Counted from the stretch's first letter, positions 37,312 through 49,900 are shown. The stretch: 64,000 nt of DNA from Ephydatia muelleri (GCA_013339895.1 JABACO010000019.1:4481831-4545830); one strand, 5' to 3'. Numbers and translations are program-made. The notes: generated by a model from the letters alone, not told the origin.

Positions 37312-39984
37312 ATACATTCGACAAGATGGAGAAGGTAATGAATCTGCTGTTTGCGCAACAGTGCTGGCATAAATTCTCTTGCGGAATGCACAAAATCAAC
37401 ACAGATCTGTTGCCACCCATTTTCCTCAGCAGGTTCAAAGAAATCACAATATGCAATGCGAAAAACCTATTAAAAATAGCGAAGCATCATAACTAAATAT
37501 TAATAACTAGTTCACACTTACTTTTGACAAAGCCAGTAACACTTTACGTTCTCCCTCTCCTAAATATGGACTTAAGATAAAGAGAGCCATCTGAGACCAG
37601 GCCTTATAGTCTCTTCCTACAAATCATTTGTAGTAGTAGCATACATTGCCATGGACTTTGACACGAAAACCAGAAAAGCAGAATGCAGTGATCCGAGCTA
37701 GAATTTCTGCCGTTTGCCTTTTGGACAAGCTGGGCATTACGTGCTTCAGGAAATACTTGCAAGCACCCAGCAGTATGGTATGTAATACCTCTAGTGGTAT
37801 GCACCTAGATATGCATAAACATATTGATAGTAGTACTGTGTTTTGCATAGTTATCTCACCTGTATATATCACCTGGTATATGCAACATTGGATTGGGGTC
37901 CTCTCTCACACCAAATAATGTACGGTGAACTTCTCTCAATTGTTGTGTGGGTTGTGAACAAATCACTGCCATCTGCTGCAGAGAGTCTTGTATGGTTCTT
38001 TCAGCACAGATCAAGTGTGGAGACTCAACTCTGTCTGCCTAAATTATATAAAATAGAATACTGTAAATGCAAACACACTAAAATCACTCATTGCGTACCA
38101 TACACAACCTACAATACTTGTTAGCCGAACCGCCCAAATGGTTGAGCAACTGAGATGCCATTGGATTGTCACATATGATGCATAGCAGTGGAGCAATCAC
38201 TAAAACATGCTCATTCTGATATGCATCATAGACAACCACACCACTGTTCTCTAGCTGTATCAACTCATCGGCTATTGGGGTCGTCATATCCAATGCAGAC
38301 ATTCTGTCTGAGCTGCAAAGAAAATGGATGTTCTCAGGCTTTGCATTCTCATGACGTGGCAGGCCAGCAAGTAGGAGATACCAGCTTTCAAACTTGTGCC
38401 ACTTTTTACTCTTATTCCCACTGGTGTCATCAGCAAAAAGGATCAGTGGCAGCATCACAACCTTTTTCCCTGCAGCCTTTGCTTTCAAGATAGTAAATTG
38501 ACTAATGCATGATACACTATTGTACAATGACATACCTAAGGGGCAACCCTTTGACACAAACCAGAAAATGGATTCCATCTCACTATATCCAGCGGTTTTT
38601 GTTGAAGTGATATTATCGCTGATGTGGACAGTACAATTTGCTCATAAACGATCAGGGTGTTTTCAGGGAGATAATAGATACAACTGCTTGGTACCACCGC
38701 CTTGAATTGTGTGACATTAAGCAGCACATCCACCTTTGCATGAACATCAACACTCAAGTCCTGCAATAAGAAGTAATGGCAGGGTGTCCACAACATAAAT
38801 ACATATCGTGTTAAATAAGAAATTGTTTTGATGTAAAAAATTGCCCCACAACACATTTACACATACCTTTAGGAAGAATTGAACAATTATTCCAGTAGCA
38901 AGCCCCACTTGTGGATGGAGAAAAGTGACGCAGTCCCTCAGAAACACAGGTATGTCATGAGACACTGAAACCATTGGAGCAGAAAAACGAGTGTCTGTGT
39001 TCCATCTAGTTCCATGGTAAATCTCCCTGCACATTCAATACTGTAACAATTACCCAAACACTGATACCTTACCTGTAGGTGTTTGTTGACTCAACTGGGT
39101 AGCGAACCAAACTGGAAGCTAGTTTCTGACAATGTAAAATTATGGAAGACATAGAAATATAATAGTAGGGATAACCTTGTTGAGACAAGCACTGAGAAAG
39201 ACAAAAGTAATAATTGCATCGAAAACTATACAAACCATAAACGATTACATGTGTAGGTGGACGGTAACCTGGCAGTTTAAAGGTTTTCACCGCATTCATG
39301 CTAGGCACAACAAGGCCTGCTGTCCTCAGAATAAACCAGAAAAAAGTTAGGTTGGAATTTCCCTGAAAAATGGAGCATACATGCCACATTGTTGTGTGAC
39401 TAACATTACTTACATACCAGAGGGTGAGGGCTATGAATAAGGAAGAAGAGCAGAGCAAAAAGATGGCTTGAAAAAGGATTAGAACCCGTCTGTCCTGAGG
39501 CTTCTAAGCACTGCAAGAGTTCTTGCAGAGATACTATGATGATCAGAGATAATATTATTTCTGCCACATTAACCCAGCCATATGGACCCATCGTTAAGAA
39601 CGTATATAAACAATTAGTTGCATACCATCATCCATGTTAAATGCCTCATCATCAACGTCATCATTATCATCCACAGTAGTAGCAGTAGCATCACCATCAT
39701 CAATGTCCATGCACGTGTGTGCCTGCTCTTCCTCCATCTCTTCGGACTGAAGTATGGTAGAAAAAAGGCGAAAATTGAACGCGAGAGTACATTGTATTTC
39801 CTAATAGATGCATGTATGAGTGGCTTTACATTAAGCATGCCAACCTGCAGACAAGATTCGAGCCCCAATTGTTGCACCACAGCAGATAAACTTTGTGCTA
39901 GAGTGCGATGCTTGTCCCCCTTCAAGTGCCTGTCCAGATTTCGCTTTAGCGGGAACCCTTTCTTACATATGTCGCAGTAAAAAT
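37312..39984 (-). pseudogene. Multi-exon C2H2/DDE-type transposase-like gene, disrupted
   Basis: Eleven exons with GT-AG borders can be chained on the minus strand: 39984-39845, 39746-39626, 39533-39418, 39362-39249, 39125-39073, 39027-38867, 38760-38536, 38481-38099, 38038-37873, 37835-37522, 37466-37312. The first encodes a C2H2 finger (FYCDICKKGFPLKRNLDRH), the second an acidic stretch, the eighth a core with LILFADDTSGNKSKKW and YDAYQNEHVLVIAPL, then CRLCM, and the tenth VLHTILLGACKYFLK. I recognise this as a repetitive family of sponges, cnidarians and fungi, probably a DDE transposase near the CACTA/KDZ group; placement is unsure. Damage: a frame change inside exon 38760-38536, a TGA at 37624-37626 inside the run YYK-stop-FVGRDYKAW, and loss of the 3' end at the satellite junction. 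No upstream ATG exon was identified. Confidence 0.75.
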
Positions 39985-41115
39985 CTGATGTGAAAAAAAC
40001 CTTATGTTAATACACATGGCTGTCCTGTACCAGTACCTAAACACGCCGCCATTACTGAATTCGAAAACCGAATTAATCACTGACCGACTTGTCTACATAC
40101 TTTGTACCAGATTGTTCACAACCTTGTATACCATATATGTTATCATAATATGGTGTGTGTATGGGTACAGTCTGGGTCAAAAAATAGAATTTGGCTGTGT
40201 ATTAATTTTTTTCCCACAGCGCGTGCCAACATCAAACCGCCAAATATGAATTGTGTGGCTGCACATTACAGCGGAAATCTAGGTACCATACAAGGGCAAT
40301 CATCTCAGCATTCATCGTTGTCAGCAAGTACTTCCCATCTTCTGGTGCTCCCTCTTACTGCTCCCCCATCAAGGCTGACACATAGCCATCAAGGCTGACA
40401 CATAGCCATCAAGGCTGACACATAGCCATCAAGGCTGACACATAGCCACTATGGTTAACAATACGCACAGCCAATAAGGCTCAAAATACACACATAATCA
40501 CTAAGGGTGAAAATACACAAATAGCTAATAAGTAAGGCTGACTCCTTTGGCTCTTCTCATATTAAAGTACAGCATTTAACGCACAAGTCATATAAACCTG
40601 GATAGTGGTCCCCTTCAGTCAATGACCCTCAGACTTATTAGGCAATGCACACATATAATACTAATGCCCATCACAAACATACCCAAGGCCACATTACTTT
40701 GTCCACATAACACAATGACCATCCCCATGGCAACCCAAGCACTTATATCACCTTACTGTGATGATATCCCAACGGTCTAATGCAAAAATCCACTGACTTG
40801 TACTGCTTTCCAAAGTTATTAACATGCATTAGATCACTTATTTCCTGATTGATTTGGCTATTGCAATACCTAACAACATTGCTCAGAATGTGAAGGTCAC
40901 ACATTCACCACCTCCCCTTCTCATTAATCCCCTGCACCACGTGCCCACACCCGTATAGAAAAGGATACGGACATGCGAAGTCGGTAGGCCTCACGCATAA
41001 CCTACGCCTTTTAGCTCGCTTCAGTTCCACTAGTATTTCCGATCCGCCTCTACATCCGCGCGAGGTCGCCATCCTCGTACTCATCCACCCGCGGATTCGG
41101 ACTGACGGCGAACTT
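39985..41115. other. Intergenic; includes a 20-bp tandem repeat
   Basis: May hold the missing first exon of the downstream transposase-like gene, but I cannot identify it. Apart from the CATCAAGGCTGACACATAGC repeats at 40367-40447 and decayed relatives to about 40530, no feature is recognised. Confidence 0.5.
40367..40447. repeat. 20-bp tandem repeat, 4 copies
   Basis: CATCAAGGCTGACACATAGC repeated four times with essentially no variation, followed by diverged versions (CACTATGGTTAACAATACGC, CCAATAAGGCTCAAAATACA). Confidence 0.95.
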
Positions 41116-41505
41116 CTATCTGCGGGTACGAAGATCTATACCTTCATTCTTTTCCTTCAGTGCCAAATCCAACCGCGGTAACCCCAACTGCTCTTCCGAG
41201 AGGGAAGACTTCGCATCCACCTTCTCCACGCACGCCATAGCTGTCGTCACCTTGTCCGCCACCAGCTGCTTGCTTATAGAACCGGGCTGGAGTTCGTTCC
41301 CTCGCTTCTTTGACATGTAAGGTTCTTTTCTGCCGGCGCTCCTTTCCAGCCTCAACGCTGTTTCTTCTTGATCCTGCCTAACGATCTTCATCTCCTCTTG
41401 CAATTGTTTCATGCCCTGGAGAAGCTGGTCTACTGCTTCCTTCTCCATTTTACGCAGCAACGAGAAAAAGTTTGCAGCACGTGCACGCAAGCTGAGAATG
41501 AACAC
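41116..41505 (-). CDS. Coiled-coil ORF resembling the N-terminus of retroelement gag-like proteins
   Basis: Minus frame from ATG at 41505, with a second in-frame ATG at 41448 (MEKEAVDQLLQGMKQLQEEM) that is the better start by comparison with similar ORFs I recall. It has a predicted coiled coil (about residues 20-55), then a basic KKRGNELQ segment and a second helical part (VTTAMACVEKVDAKSSL). This order resembles the N-terminal domain found ahead of gag/pol in several invertebrate LTR elements. A decayed continuation (VDEYEDGDLA in a shifted frame, about 41050-41080) supports truncation. Upstream are CACGTG motifs (41542, 41555) and CCAAT-like boxes. Family is inferred by pattern. Confidence 0.4.
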   Translation of the reverse strand: MFILSLRARAANFFSLLRKMEKEAVDQLLQGMKQLQEEMKIVRQDQEETALRLERSAGRKEPYMSKKRGNELQPGSISKQLVADKVTTAMACVEKVDAKSSLSEEQLGLPRLDLALKEKNEGIDLRTRR

Positions 41506-41627
41506 TCATACTAAGGTACCAGCCTTTTAAACTTCCAACCACGTGGCCCAATCACGTGCTATACAACCAATCACATTTGGGAGGGAGCTAAATTTCTGCC
41601 TAATTCACCGTGTTCAAATGTCAGAAA

Positions 41628-44600
41628 TGTATAATTACATGTAGAAAAGGTACATGTAGTAAAGGTACATGTAGTAAAGGTACATGCAGTAAAGGTACAT
41701 GTAGTAGAAATACATGTAGGAAGGTACATGTAATAAAAGTACATTTAATAAATGTACATGTAGGAAGGTACATGTAGTAATGGTACATGTAGTAAAGGTA
41801 CATGTACTAAAGGTACATGATGGATAGTACAAGTAGTAAAAGTACATTTAGTAAAGCTACATGTAGGAAGGTACATTTAGTAATAGTACATGTAATAAAG
41901 TTACATGTAGATCTAGAAAAAATACATGTAGTAAAATTACATGTAGTAAAACAACACGTAGTAAAGGTACAGTAGTAAAGGTACAAGTAGTAAAGGTACA
42001 TGTAGTAAAGGTACATGTAGAAGAGGTACATGTAGGAAGGAACATGTAGTAAAGTTACATGTAGTAAAGGTACATGTAGTAAAGGTACATGTAGTAAAGG
42101 TACACGTAGTAAAGGTACATGTAGTAAAGGTACATGTAGTAAAGGTACATGTAGTAAAGGTACATGTAAGAAAGGTACATGTACTAAAGGTAAATCTTAA
42201 AGAGGTACATATAGGAAGGTACATATAGTAGTGGTACATGTAGTAAAGTTACATGTAGTAAGGTACATGTATAGGAAGGCACATGTAGGAATGTACAAGC
42301 AGAAATGATACATATAGTTAAGTTACATGTAGATGAGGTTTATGTAGTGAAGTTAAATGTAGTAAAGGAACACGTAGTAAAAGTACATCTACTAAAGGTA
42401 CATTTAGTAATGGTACATGTAATAACAGTACATGTAGTAAAGGTACATGTTGTAAAGGTACATGTAGGAAGGTACATGTAGTAATGGTTCATGAAGGAAG
42501 ATACATGTAGGAAGGTACATGTAGGAACGTACATGTACAAAGCTACATGTAGGTACATGCAGGAAGGTACATGTAGTAAAGGTACATGTATGAAGGTAAA
42601 TGTACGAAGGTACATGTAGCAAGGTACATATAGTAAAGGTGCAGGTAGTAAAGGTACATATAGTAAAGGTAAATGCAGAAATGGTACATGAAAGGTACAT
42701 GTAGTAGAGGTACATGTAATAAGGTACATGTTCTAAAGGTACATGTAATAAAGGTACAGGTAGTAAAGGTACAGGTAGTAAAGGTACATGTAGTAAAGGT
42801 ACATGTTGTAAAGGTACATGCAGTAAAGGTACATGTAGTAAAGGTACATGTAGGAAGCTACATGTAGTAATGGTACATGTAGGAAGTTACATGTAGGAAG
42901 GTAAATGTAGGAAGGTACATGTAGTAAAGGTACATGTAGGAAAGTTACATGTAGAAAAGGTACATGCAGTAAAGGTACATGTAATAAAGGTACGGAGTAG
43001 AGGTACATGTAGGAAGGTACATGTAATAAAAGTACATTTAGTAAAGGTACATGTCGGAAGGTACATGTAATAAAATTACTTTTTAGTAAAGCTACATGTA
43101 GGAAGGTACATGTAGTAAAGGAACGTGTAGTAAAGTTACGTGTAGAGCTGGAAAAGGTACATGTAGTAAAATTACATGTTGTAAACGTACATGTAGTAAA
43201 GGTACATCTAGTAAAGGTATGCATGTAGTAAAGGTACATGTAGTAAAGGTACATGTAGTAGAGGTACATGTAGAAAGGTACATGAAGTTATGGTACATTT
43301 AGTAAAGATACATGTAGTAAAGGTACATGTAGTAAAATTATATGCAGTAAAGGTACATGTAAAAGAGGTACATGTAGGAAGGTACATGTAGTAAAAGGCG
43401 CATGTAGTAAAGGTACATGTAGTAACGGTACATGTAGTAAAGGTACATGTAGTAAAGGTACATGTAGTAAATGTACATGAGTACATGTAGTAAATGTACA
43501 TGGGTACATGTATTAAATGTACATGGGTACATGTAGTAAAGGTACATGTAGTAAAGGTACATGTAGTAAATGTATATGGGTACATGTATTAAATGTACAT
43601 GGGTACATGTATTAAATGTACATGGGTACATGTAGTGAAGGTACATGTAGTAAAGGTACATGTAGTAAAGGTACATGTAGTAAAGGTACATGTAGTAAAG
43701 GTACATGTAGTAAAGGTACATGTAGTAAAGGTACATGTAGCAAAGGTACATGTAGTAAAGGTACATGTAGTAAAGGTACATGTAGTAAAGGTACATGTAG
43801 TAAAGGTACATGTAGTAAAGGTACATTTAGTAAAGGTACATGTAGTAGAGGTTCATGTAGGCAGGTACATGTAATAAAAGTACATTTAGTAAAGGTACAT
43901 GTCGGAAGGTGCATGTAATAAAATTACTTTTTAGTAAAGCTACATGTAGGAAGGTACATGTACGAAGGTACATGTAGTAAAAAAACATGTAGTAAAGTTA
44001 CATGTAGAGCTGGAAAAGGTACATGTAAAATTACATATAGTAAAGGTGCATGTAGTAAATTTACATGTAGTAAATGTACATGTAGTAAAGGTACATGTAA
44101 AAGAGGTACATGCAGGAAGGTACATGTAGTAAAGGTACACGTAGTAAAGGTACATGTAGTAATGGTACAGTGCAGGAAGGTAAATGTAGGAAGGTACATG
44201 TAGTAAAGGTACATGTAGGAAAGTTACATGTAGAAAAAAAACATGTAGTAAAGGTACATGTATTAAAGGTACATTTAGCAAAGGTACATGTAGTAAAGGT
44301 ACATGTAGTAGAGGTACATGTCGGAAGGTACATGTAGTAAAGGTACATCTAGTAAAGGTACATGTAGTAGAGGTACATGTGAAAAGGTACATGTAGTAAA
44401 GGTACATGTGAAAAGGTACATGTGGTTAAGGTATATGTAGTAAAGGTACATGTAGTAAAGGTGCATGTAGTAAAGGTACGTGTAGTTAAGGTACATGTAG
44501 TAATGGTACATGTAAAAGAGATACATGTAGGAAGGTACATGTAGTAAAGGTACATTTAGTAAAGGTACGTTTAGGAAGCTACATGTAGTAATGGTACATG

Positions 44601-44750
44601 TAGGAAGGTACATGCAAGAAGGTAAATGTAGGAAGGTACATGTAGTAAAGGTACATGTAGGAAAGTTACATGTAGATAACGTACATGTAGTAAAGGTCAT
44701 GTAGTAAAGATACATATAGTAGAGGTACATGTAGGAAGGTATATGTAATA
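41628..44750. repeat. 15-bp minisatellite, consensus GGTACATGTAGTAAA
   Basis: More than 200 imperfect tandem copies. Because the unit is a multiple of three, several frames stay open for hundreds of codons on both strands, giving Thr-Cys-Thr-Phe, Leu-His-Val-Pro or Tyr-Met-Tyr-Leu repeats; none is a gene. The cleanest block is 43636-43850. A GTACATGGGTACATGTATTAAAT variant forms a local sub-block at 43485-43630. The unit contains the palindrome TACATGTA. Confidence 0.97.
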
Positions 44751-45236
44751 CCGTAGAATCCATATTGGAAACCCCGCTCCCCCCCTCCGCCCCCAACGCG
44801 AGAGATTGAAAACATGTACAATGGGTACTTTTAAAATCACCGTATCTCAGTAATCATTTACGCTAGCGCTTACCTTTTTCAAAATTTTGTAGGACTACCA
44901 TTTCTTTCCTAGAAAAAGTCCCTGTTTGGCATCGCATTGACAGGAATTACTTTTGACAAGGTCAGATTACTTACCTGGTTCGGGACAGCCATATCTTTTG
45001 AACCGCTCGTATCCAACCGCCGAAATTCGGTGTACATTAAGTAAAACCATCCTCCAACACAGGTAACGTGTTATTTGCAGCGTTTACCTTACACTTTGCG
45101 ATGGAAAACATCGTCAAAAAAGTGTGACCCCTTCTTTCCGCCATATTGAAGTAATGGACATACTCATAGGCCCGAGTCCGATCCATGTCTAGTGCTCATA
45201 CTAAGTGGAATAGAGTTGGAATCGATTTCGTGAAGT
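44751..45236. other. Non-repetitive segment interrupting the minisatellite
   Basis: Single-copy sequence starting near TACCGTAGAATCC, with a C-rich patch (CTCCCCCCCTCCGCCCCC). No gene was recognised. Confidence 0.6.
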
Positions 45237-45404
45237 TCATATGATTTTCGTGCATGCAGCAATGTTATTATAATATATGCCTGACCTTAAACATGTGAAC
45301 GTCTGACCTTTGTTACGTAACCAATTATTATAATGGCTGCACCCGTTCACATGTATAAGGTCAGACATGAATCATAACATTGCTGCATGCACGAAAATCA
45401 TATG
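45237..45404. repeat. Hairpin element of about 166 bp
   Basis: CATATGATTTTCGTGCATGC (45238) recurs as its reverse complement ending at about 45402. Pairing extends over roughly 60 bp per arm and includes GACCTTAAACATGTGAACG. It looks like a short foldback/MITE and abuts the resumption of the minisatellite. Confidence 0.85.
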
Positions 45405-45632
45405 TGCATGTAGTAAAGGTACATGTAGTAAAGGTACATGTAGTAAATGTACATGTAGGAAGCTACATGTATAGCAATGGTACATGTAGGAAGGTACATG
45501 CAGGAAGGTAAATGTAGGAAGGTACATGTAGTAAAGGTAGATGGTAGAAAAGGTACATGTAGTAAAGGTACACATAGTAAAGGTACATGTAGTAAAGGTA
45601 CATGTAGTAAAGTTACATGTAGTAAAGGTACA
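45405..45632. repeat. 15-bp minisatellite, second block
   Basis: Resumes the GGTACATGTAGTAAA repeat (about 15 copies) directly after the hairpin and ends at the start of the 776-bp palindrome. Confidence 0.95.
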
Positions 45633-46408
45633 TGGAACGTTCTATACGAAAATGGGTCTTGTGGATTTCATTTTATAACATAAAATTTAAATCGATTTAT
45701 CTTCCGTCATATTAACGCTATCGGGTTCCTATTTTTAACACAACATACCACACCATTACTATGTGTGAAAATCCATTTTGGTGTCTTACACATGCGGGGT
45801 ACCGACGTTACAAGGTCCGATACCCCGTAGGGTTCAAAACGGCCACATCTTCAGGTAGGAGTGTCCAAATCGGTTCAAAATAAGTACCTATGTAGAAGGG
45901 TCCTACCGCTATTGATTTGTTCTGTTCGTTAATTTTTGCTTTATCCATTATGGAGATACAAGAGTGCAAAGAAATTGCATATTTCCCGGGCATTAACGTA
46001 TTACGACTGGCTTCGAGGACGTCCTCGTAATACGTTAATGGCGCGTAACGCCCGGGAAATATGCAATTTCTTTGCACACTTGTATCTCCATAACGGATAA
46101 AGCAAAAATTAACGAACAGAACAAATCAATAGCGGTAGGACCTTTCTACATTGGTACCTATTTTGAACCGATTTGGATACTCCTACCTGAAGATGTGGCC
46201 GTTTTGAACCCTACGGGGTATCGGACCTTGTAACGTCGGTACCCCGCATGTGTAAGACACCAAAATGGATTTTCACACATAGTAATGGTGTGGTATGTTG
46301 TGTTAAAAATAGGAACCCGATAGCGTTAATATTACGGAAGATATATCGATTTAAATTGTATGTTATAAAATGAAATCCACAAGACCCATTTTCGTATAGA
46401 ACGTTCCA
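45633..46408. repeat. 776-bp palindrome (two arms of about 370 bp)
   Basis: TGGAACGTTCTATACGAAAA at 45633 pairs with its complement ending at 46408, and pairing runs almost without mismatch to the centre near 46007-46021. The right arm has a 10-bp insertion (GCGCGTAACG) next to CCCGGG. Open frames inside are mirror images and not genes. Likely a foldback transposon; the assembly gap begins one base after the right end. Confidence 0.95.
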
Positions 46409-46409
46409 C

Positions 46410-46509
46410 NNNNNNNNNNNNNNNNNNNNNNNNNNNNNNNNNNNNNNNNNNNNNNNNNNNNNNNNNNNNNNNNNNNNNNNNNNNNNNNNNNNNNNNNNNN
46501 NNNNNNNNN
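46410..46509. other. Assembly gap, 100 N
   Basis: Exactly 100 N, a conventional placeholder; real gap size unknown. Confidence 1.
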
Positions 46510-46857
46510 TGATGCAGTTGACGTTGTAACTTGGATTTTCAATTCTCAGCCTTGCTCAGCTTTCGCTTCGTGTTCTATTCGAATCGACATGGTCTTTATT
46601 TGTGAATGATGTAATACGGCTCACGCCTTTAATGGTTAATTATTTCACGATGAATGCGTTCGTGCATATGCATGCGCGTTTGCGTACGCGTGCGTGTGTG
46701 TATGTGTGGAGGGGGACATGCACCATAAAGGGTGGTGGGAGGGGGGCGCCATTAAGCAGGGAGGGGGAGGGCATCTGCCCCAAATGCCCCCCCTATGGGG
46801 ACGCCACTGCTCATCTATTCCATCCATCCATCCATGACCCATCCATCCATCCTCACA

Positions 46858-46985
46858 TAGTGTGGTCATCATCCAGTGTGGTCATATCCAGTGTGGTCCT
46901 CATCGTGTAGTCCTTATCTAGTGTAGTTCTTATCTAGTGTGTTCATCATCCCGTATGATCATTATCTTATGTGGTCATTATTTTG
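46858..46985. repeat. Degenerate tandem repeat with GTGTGGTCATCATCCA-like unit
   Basis: About seven imperfect copies of a 17-20-bp unit (AGTGTGGTCATCATCC, AGTGTGGTCATATCC, AGTGTGGTCCTCATC and so on), preceded by an ATCC-rich tract at 46815-46855. Confidence 0.8.
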
Positions 46986-49900
46986 TATATAACACCCAGC
47001 ACTCGTATTTATGTGTATGTTTGTGTTTGCTTTTATCCAGCACAACCACAATCTTCTACAAGTGCTTCATTAGGTATGTTGGTTGAAGATAGCCCTTTTG
47101 GATGTTTATCATGGGGTCATCAAATTCATCCTCTCTTATTAATTATCAGGCTTAGGTTCATCTTGTCATTGTCATAGTCATTTGGTGTGGTCATGATGTT
47201 ATTATGTTTTTTGGGTCAAGTTGCTAGGATGTGCTTGATAATCTTTGTAATCAAGTTCATCGTTTTGTGGTTTGGTTTATTTACTCTAGATTCATCTGAT
47301 CTGTTTTTGTATTGATCAAGTACTTATTTTCATCCAATAAACTATTCTACAGGATTGAAAGATGATGTGGGGGGATTGAAAGATGATATGGGTATGTTCA
47401 CAGATTGCTGGCAGAATAGAGTTTCTGTAATGTGCAGTTATATACATACAGTTGCAGCTTGTACAGTAAACAGTAACAGCTCTATACAGAGAAATTAGTG
47501 ACATCACATTTTTGCGGTCCCACAGTGTCATTAGTAACTTAACCGCTGTACATCTGAACTATTGCACATGGCCTATGTTATTACTTGACCCAAAGACCGC
47601 ATGCTGTCCTCAGAATTGGTTCTCTTGCTTCACACAATCACATCTTACTGAAGTACTGGGACACAAATGCCAGTGCACTGAGGTTCAAGACACACCAATA
47701 TTGTGAGGTAGATGACGACAGGCAATGTATTACGCTGTGACCTGCACAGCTACATGCAACAAGACTTCTCTATAACGTATCAAACAGAGTTCAGTATCTA
47801 GCAAAGAGTTACAGTGCAAAACATGCTAGTTTTAAGAAATTTTCGGTCACTTTTACATTTGAGTGAAAAAAAATTGATTTGGGGTAATAAAATTCAATTG
47901 CAGCATATTGTTTATGCATCGTCATCTGGCATTAAAAGTATAAAACTACAACTGATCACGTGACTGCCTGACTGCATGGCATTTCATGTTCGGTAACTAC
48001 CTTACATAAGTAGTTTTTAGTGGATTACTCCACCTAGATTGCGCTGAAAATTGGTATGTTATATTGGTATGTTATGTATGTGTAACACGGTCCCTTATTT
48101 AAAACTGCCCGTGTCCGATTTTGAATGCGGGAAACAGTTTTGGTGTTGGCATTCTATAACAGCAAATTTGTTTTAGAGTGAAAAGTGTTTAGTATGTGCG
48201 CGTTCTGAAGTCCCAGAATCACTTAGTAGATGGTAAAATGATGGTTAAATTCATGGCAGTTGCAGTCATATGTTTGGCAAGAAAGCCCTCAAAGTCAGTC
48301 GCAGGTGAAAAAGTTGCCCATATTATGATGAATAAGATTATGAAGTTGACTTTATTCATGGCTAAAGTGCGAGTGGTGAAGTCGACAACAGACCAAAAGT
48401 GCAACTTAATGAGTGCAACAAACATGCAAAATTCTGCCAAGAAAAGGATACATAGATGTCAATAACTGTGTTGGGAATGAATGACCCACATGTGTGCCTA
48501 TACATGTAATGAAAAGTCTATCCTTACTAGTACTTTATGCTTTGTTGCATGAAAATTCACCTTTTAGTGTACGTACTTGATTTAACAGGCAGAGTTCAAT
48601 GTCTATATAATCAAGTACTGTGTTATTGTGTAATTATTTATATTTCTCCAATATTTAGCTGCACTGCGCCTCCAATCGCATTCATTGAAACCGTATGCGA
48701 CTAGTTCTGAGGCAGAAAGTTATTGAATGAAAACTTTTTGTGATACAAAAGAAAATAATAAACCATTTGCAGAAGTTTTCAAAGTTCCTTCCATTTATAA
48801 AGTCTCTGAATTGTTGAAAAAGTTTTTGAATGATTCTGCAGAAATAATAAAAACATTCGAGGACGAATCTACAAAAAGAAGTGCAACATTTTTTTAATCA
48901 ATTTTTACCCCTGATATGTGAGGACTTGTCTGTTTTATATAGATATCGTGACACAAGCAAGACTGGTGCTGCAGCAGTTCATTATAAAGTAGACTGCTCA
49001 TTTGTGCTAAAATCTCAGTCTACAAATACAACACAAGATGTATCATTCTCTCAGTTGGTTTTTTGTTTTCTGAACTGAAAAGACCAAGGACACTCATGTT
49101 CATGTACATGCGCAGTACATGTACGTAATTAAAGTACACATTTTCAAAGTCGATATTCCATCAGCCAGAAGCACTTCTAAATGCCCCGACTGCCGCCTTG
49201 ATTAAACTCTAATGGTGCTAATGCAAGCTTGCGGGATAATTTCCTAGCAAAATTGCACGGACCCGGCTACTTCCCGCTACTATCAAAGGCGATGAAGCAG
49301 TTTGTATTCTCGTCCATCATCTGAACTAGTGCGCCACAGGACCCGCTATTCTCCCATTCTGTTAGGTATGGCTCTGAAGGATAGTCCACGACTAGAGCGT
49401 ATTCATGACTGATGGTAGTTACATTCATTTGGGAAGAGGTATAGTTATAGTGGTATTTTCAGAAATAGAATGGTTTAGTTCCTTCAACATCAGAAACATC
49501 CCTGGCTTGTTTTTAAGTTCGAATTGAATCTGAGAGTTCTTCAAGTTCCTCTTCCTTCACTTCCAGTACAATACACACGGCGCGACAGTGTACCGTATGC
49601 AGCCTTGTATATTGCACCCATACTAATCGATACTCGTCTGCACTCGACACGTGGGCAGTTTTTCATACGTCACGAATGCGGCGCCTGTATACGTCTCAGA
49701 ACGAACACTTCGCTTATACGTATGATATCGCGGTCTGCATATGGATTCAGTATATTCGTCATCACCTGTCTGCATACTTCAGATGAACGCGTGCAGACTG
49801 TGTACACGTCATGTATTCGAATCGTTTTCAAATCCATTTTCTGTTCTGCATACTTGAAGGCTAGAACCCTGAAGAGAACAAACATGACGTAAGCATGTAA

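Noticed and set aside
41621-45683. Many open frames of 60-178 codons on both strands
   Set aside because: They are translations of the 15-bp minisatellite; its length is a multiple of three, so frames stay open without selection.
45808-46077. 89-codon ORF
   Set aside because: Spans the centre of the 776-bp palindrome; mirror-image translation without similarity to known proteins.
49524-49892. 122-codon ORF with overlapping antisense frames to 50315
   Set aside because: Ordinary composition, no domain and no splice or promoter evidence.
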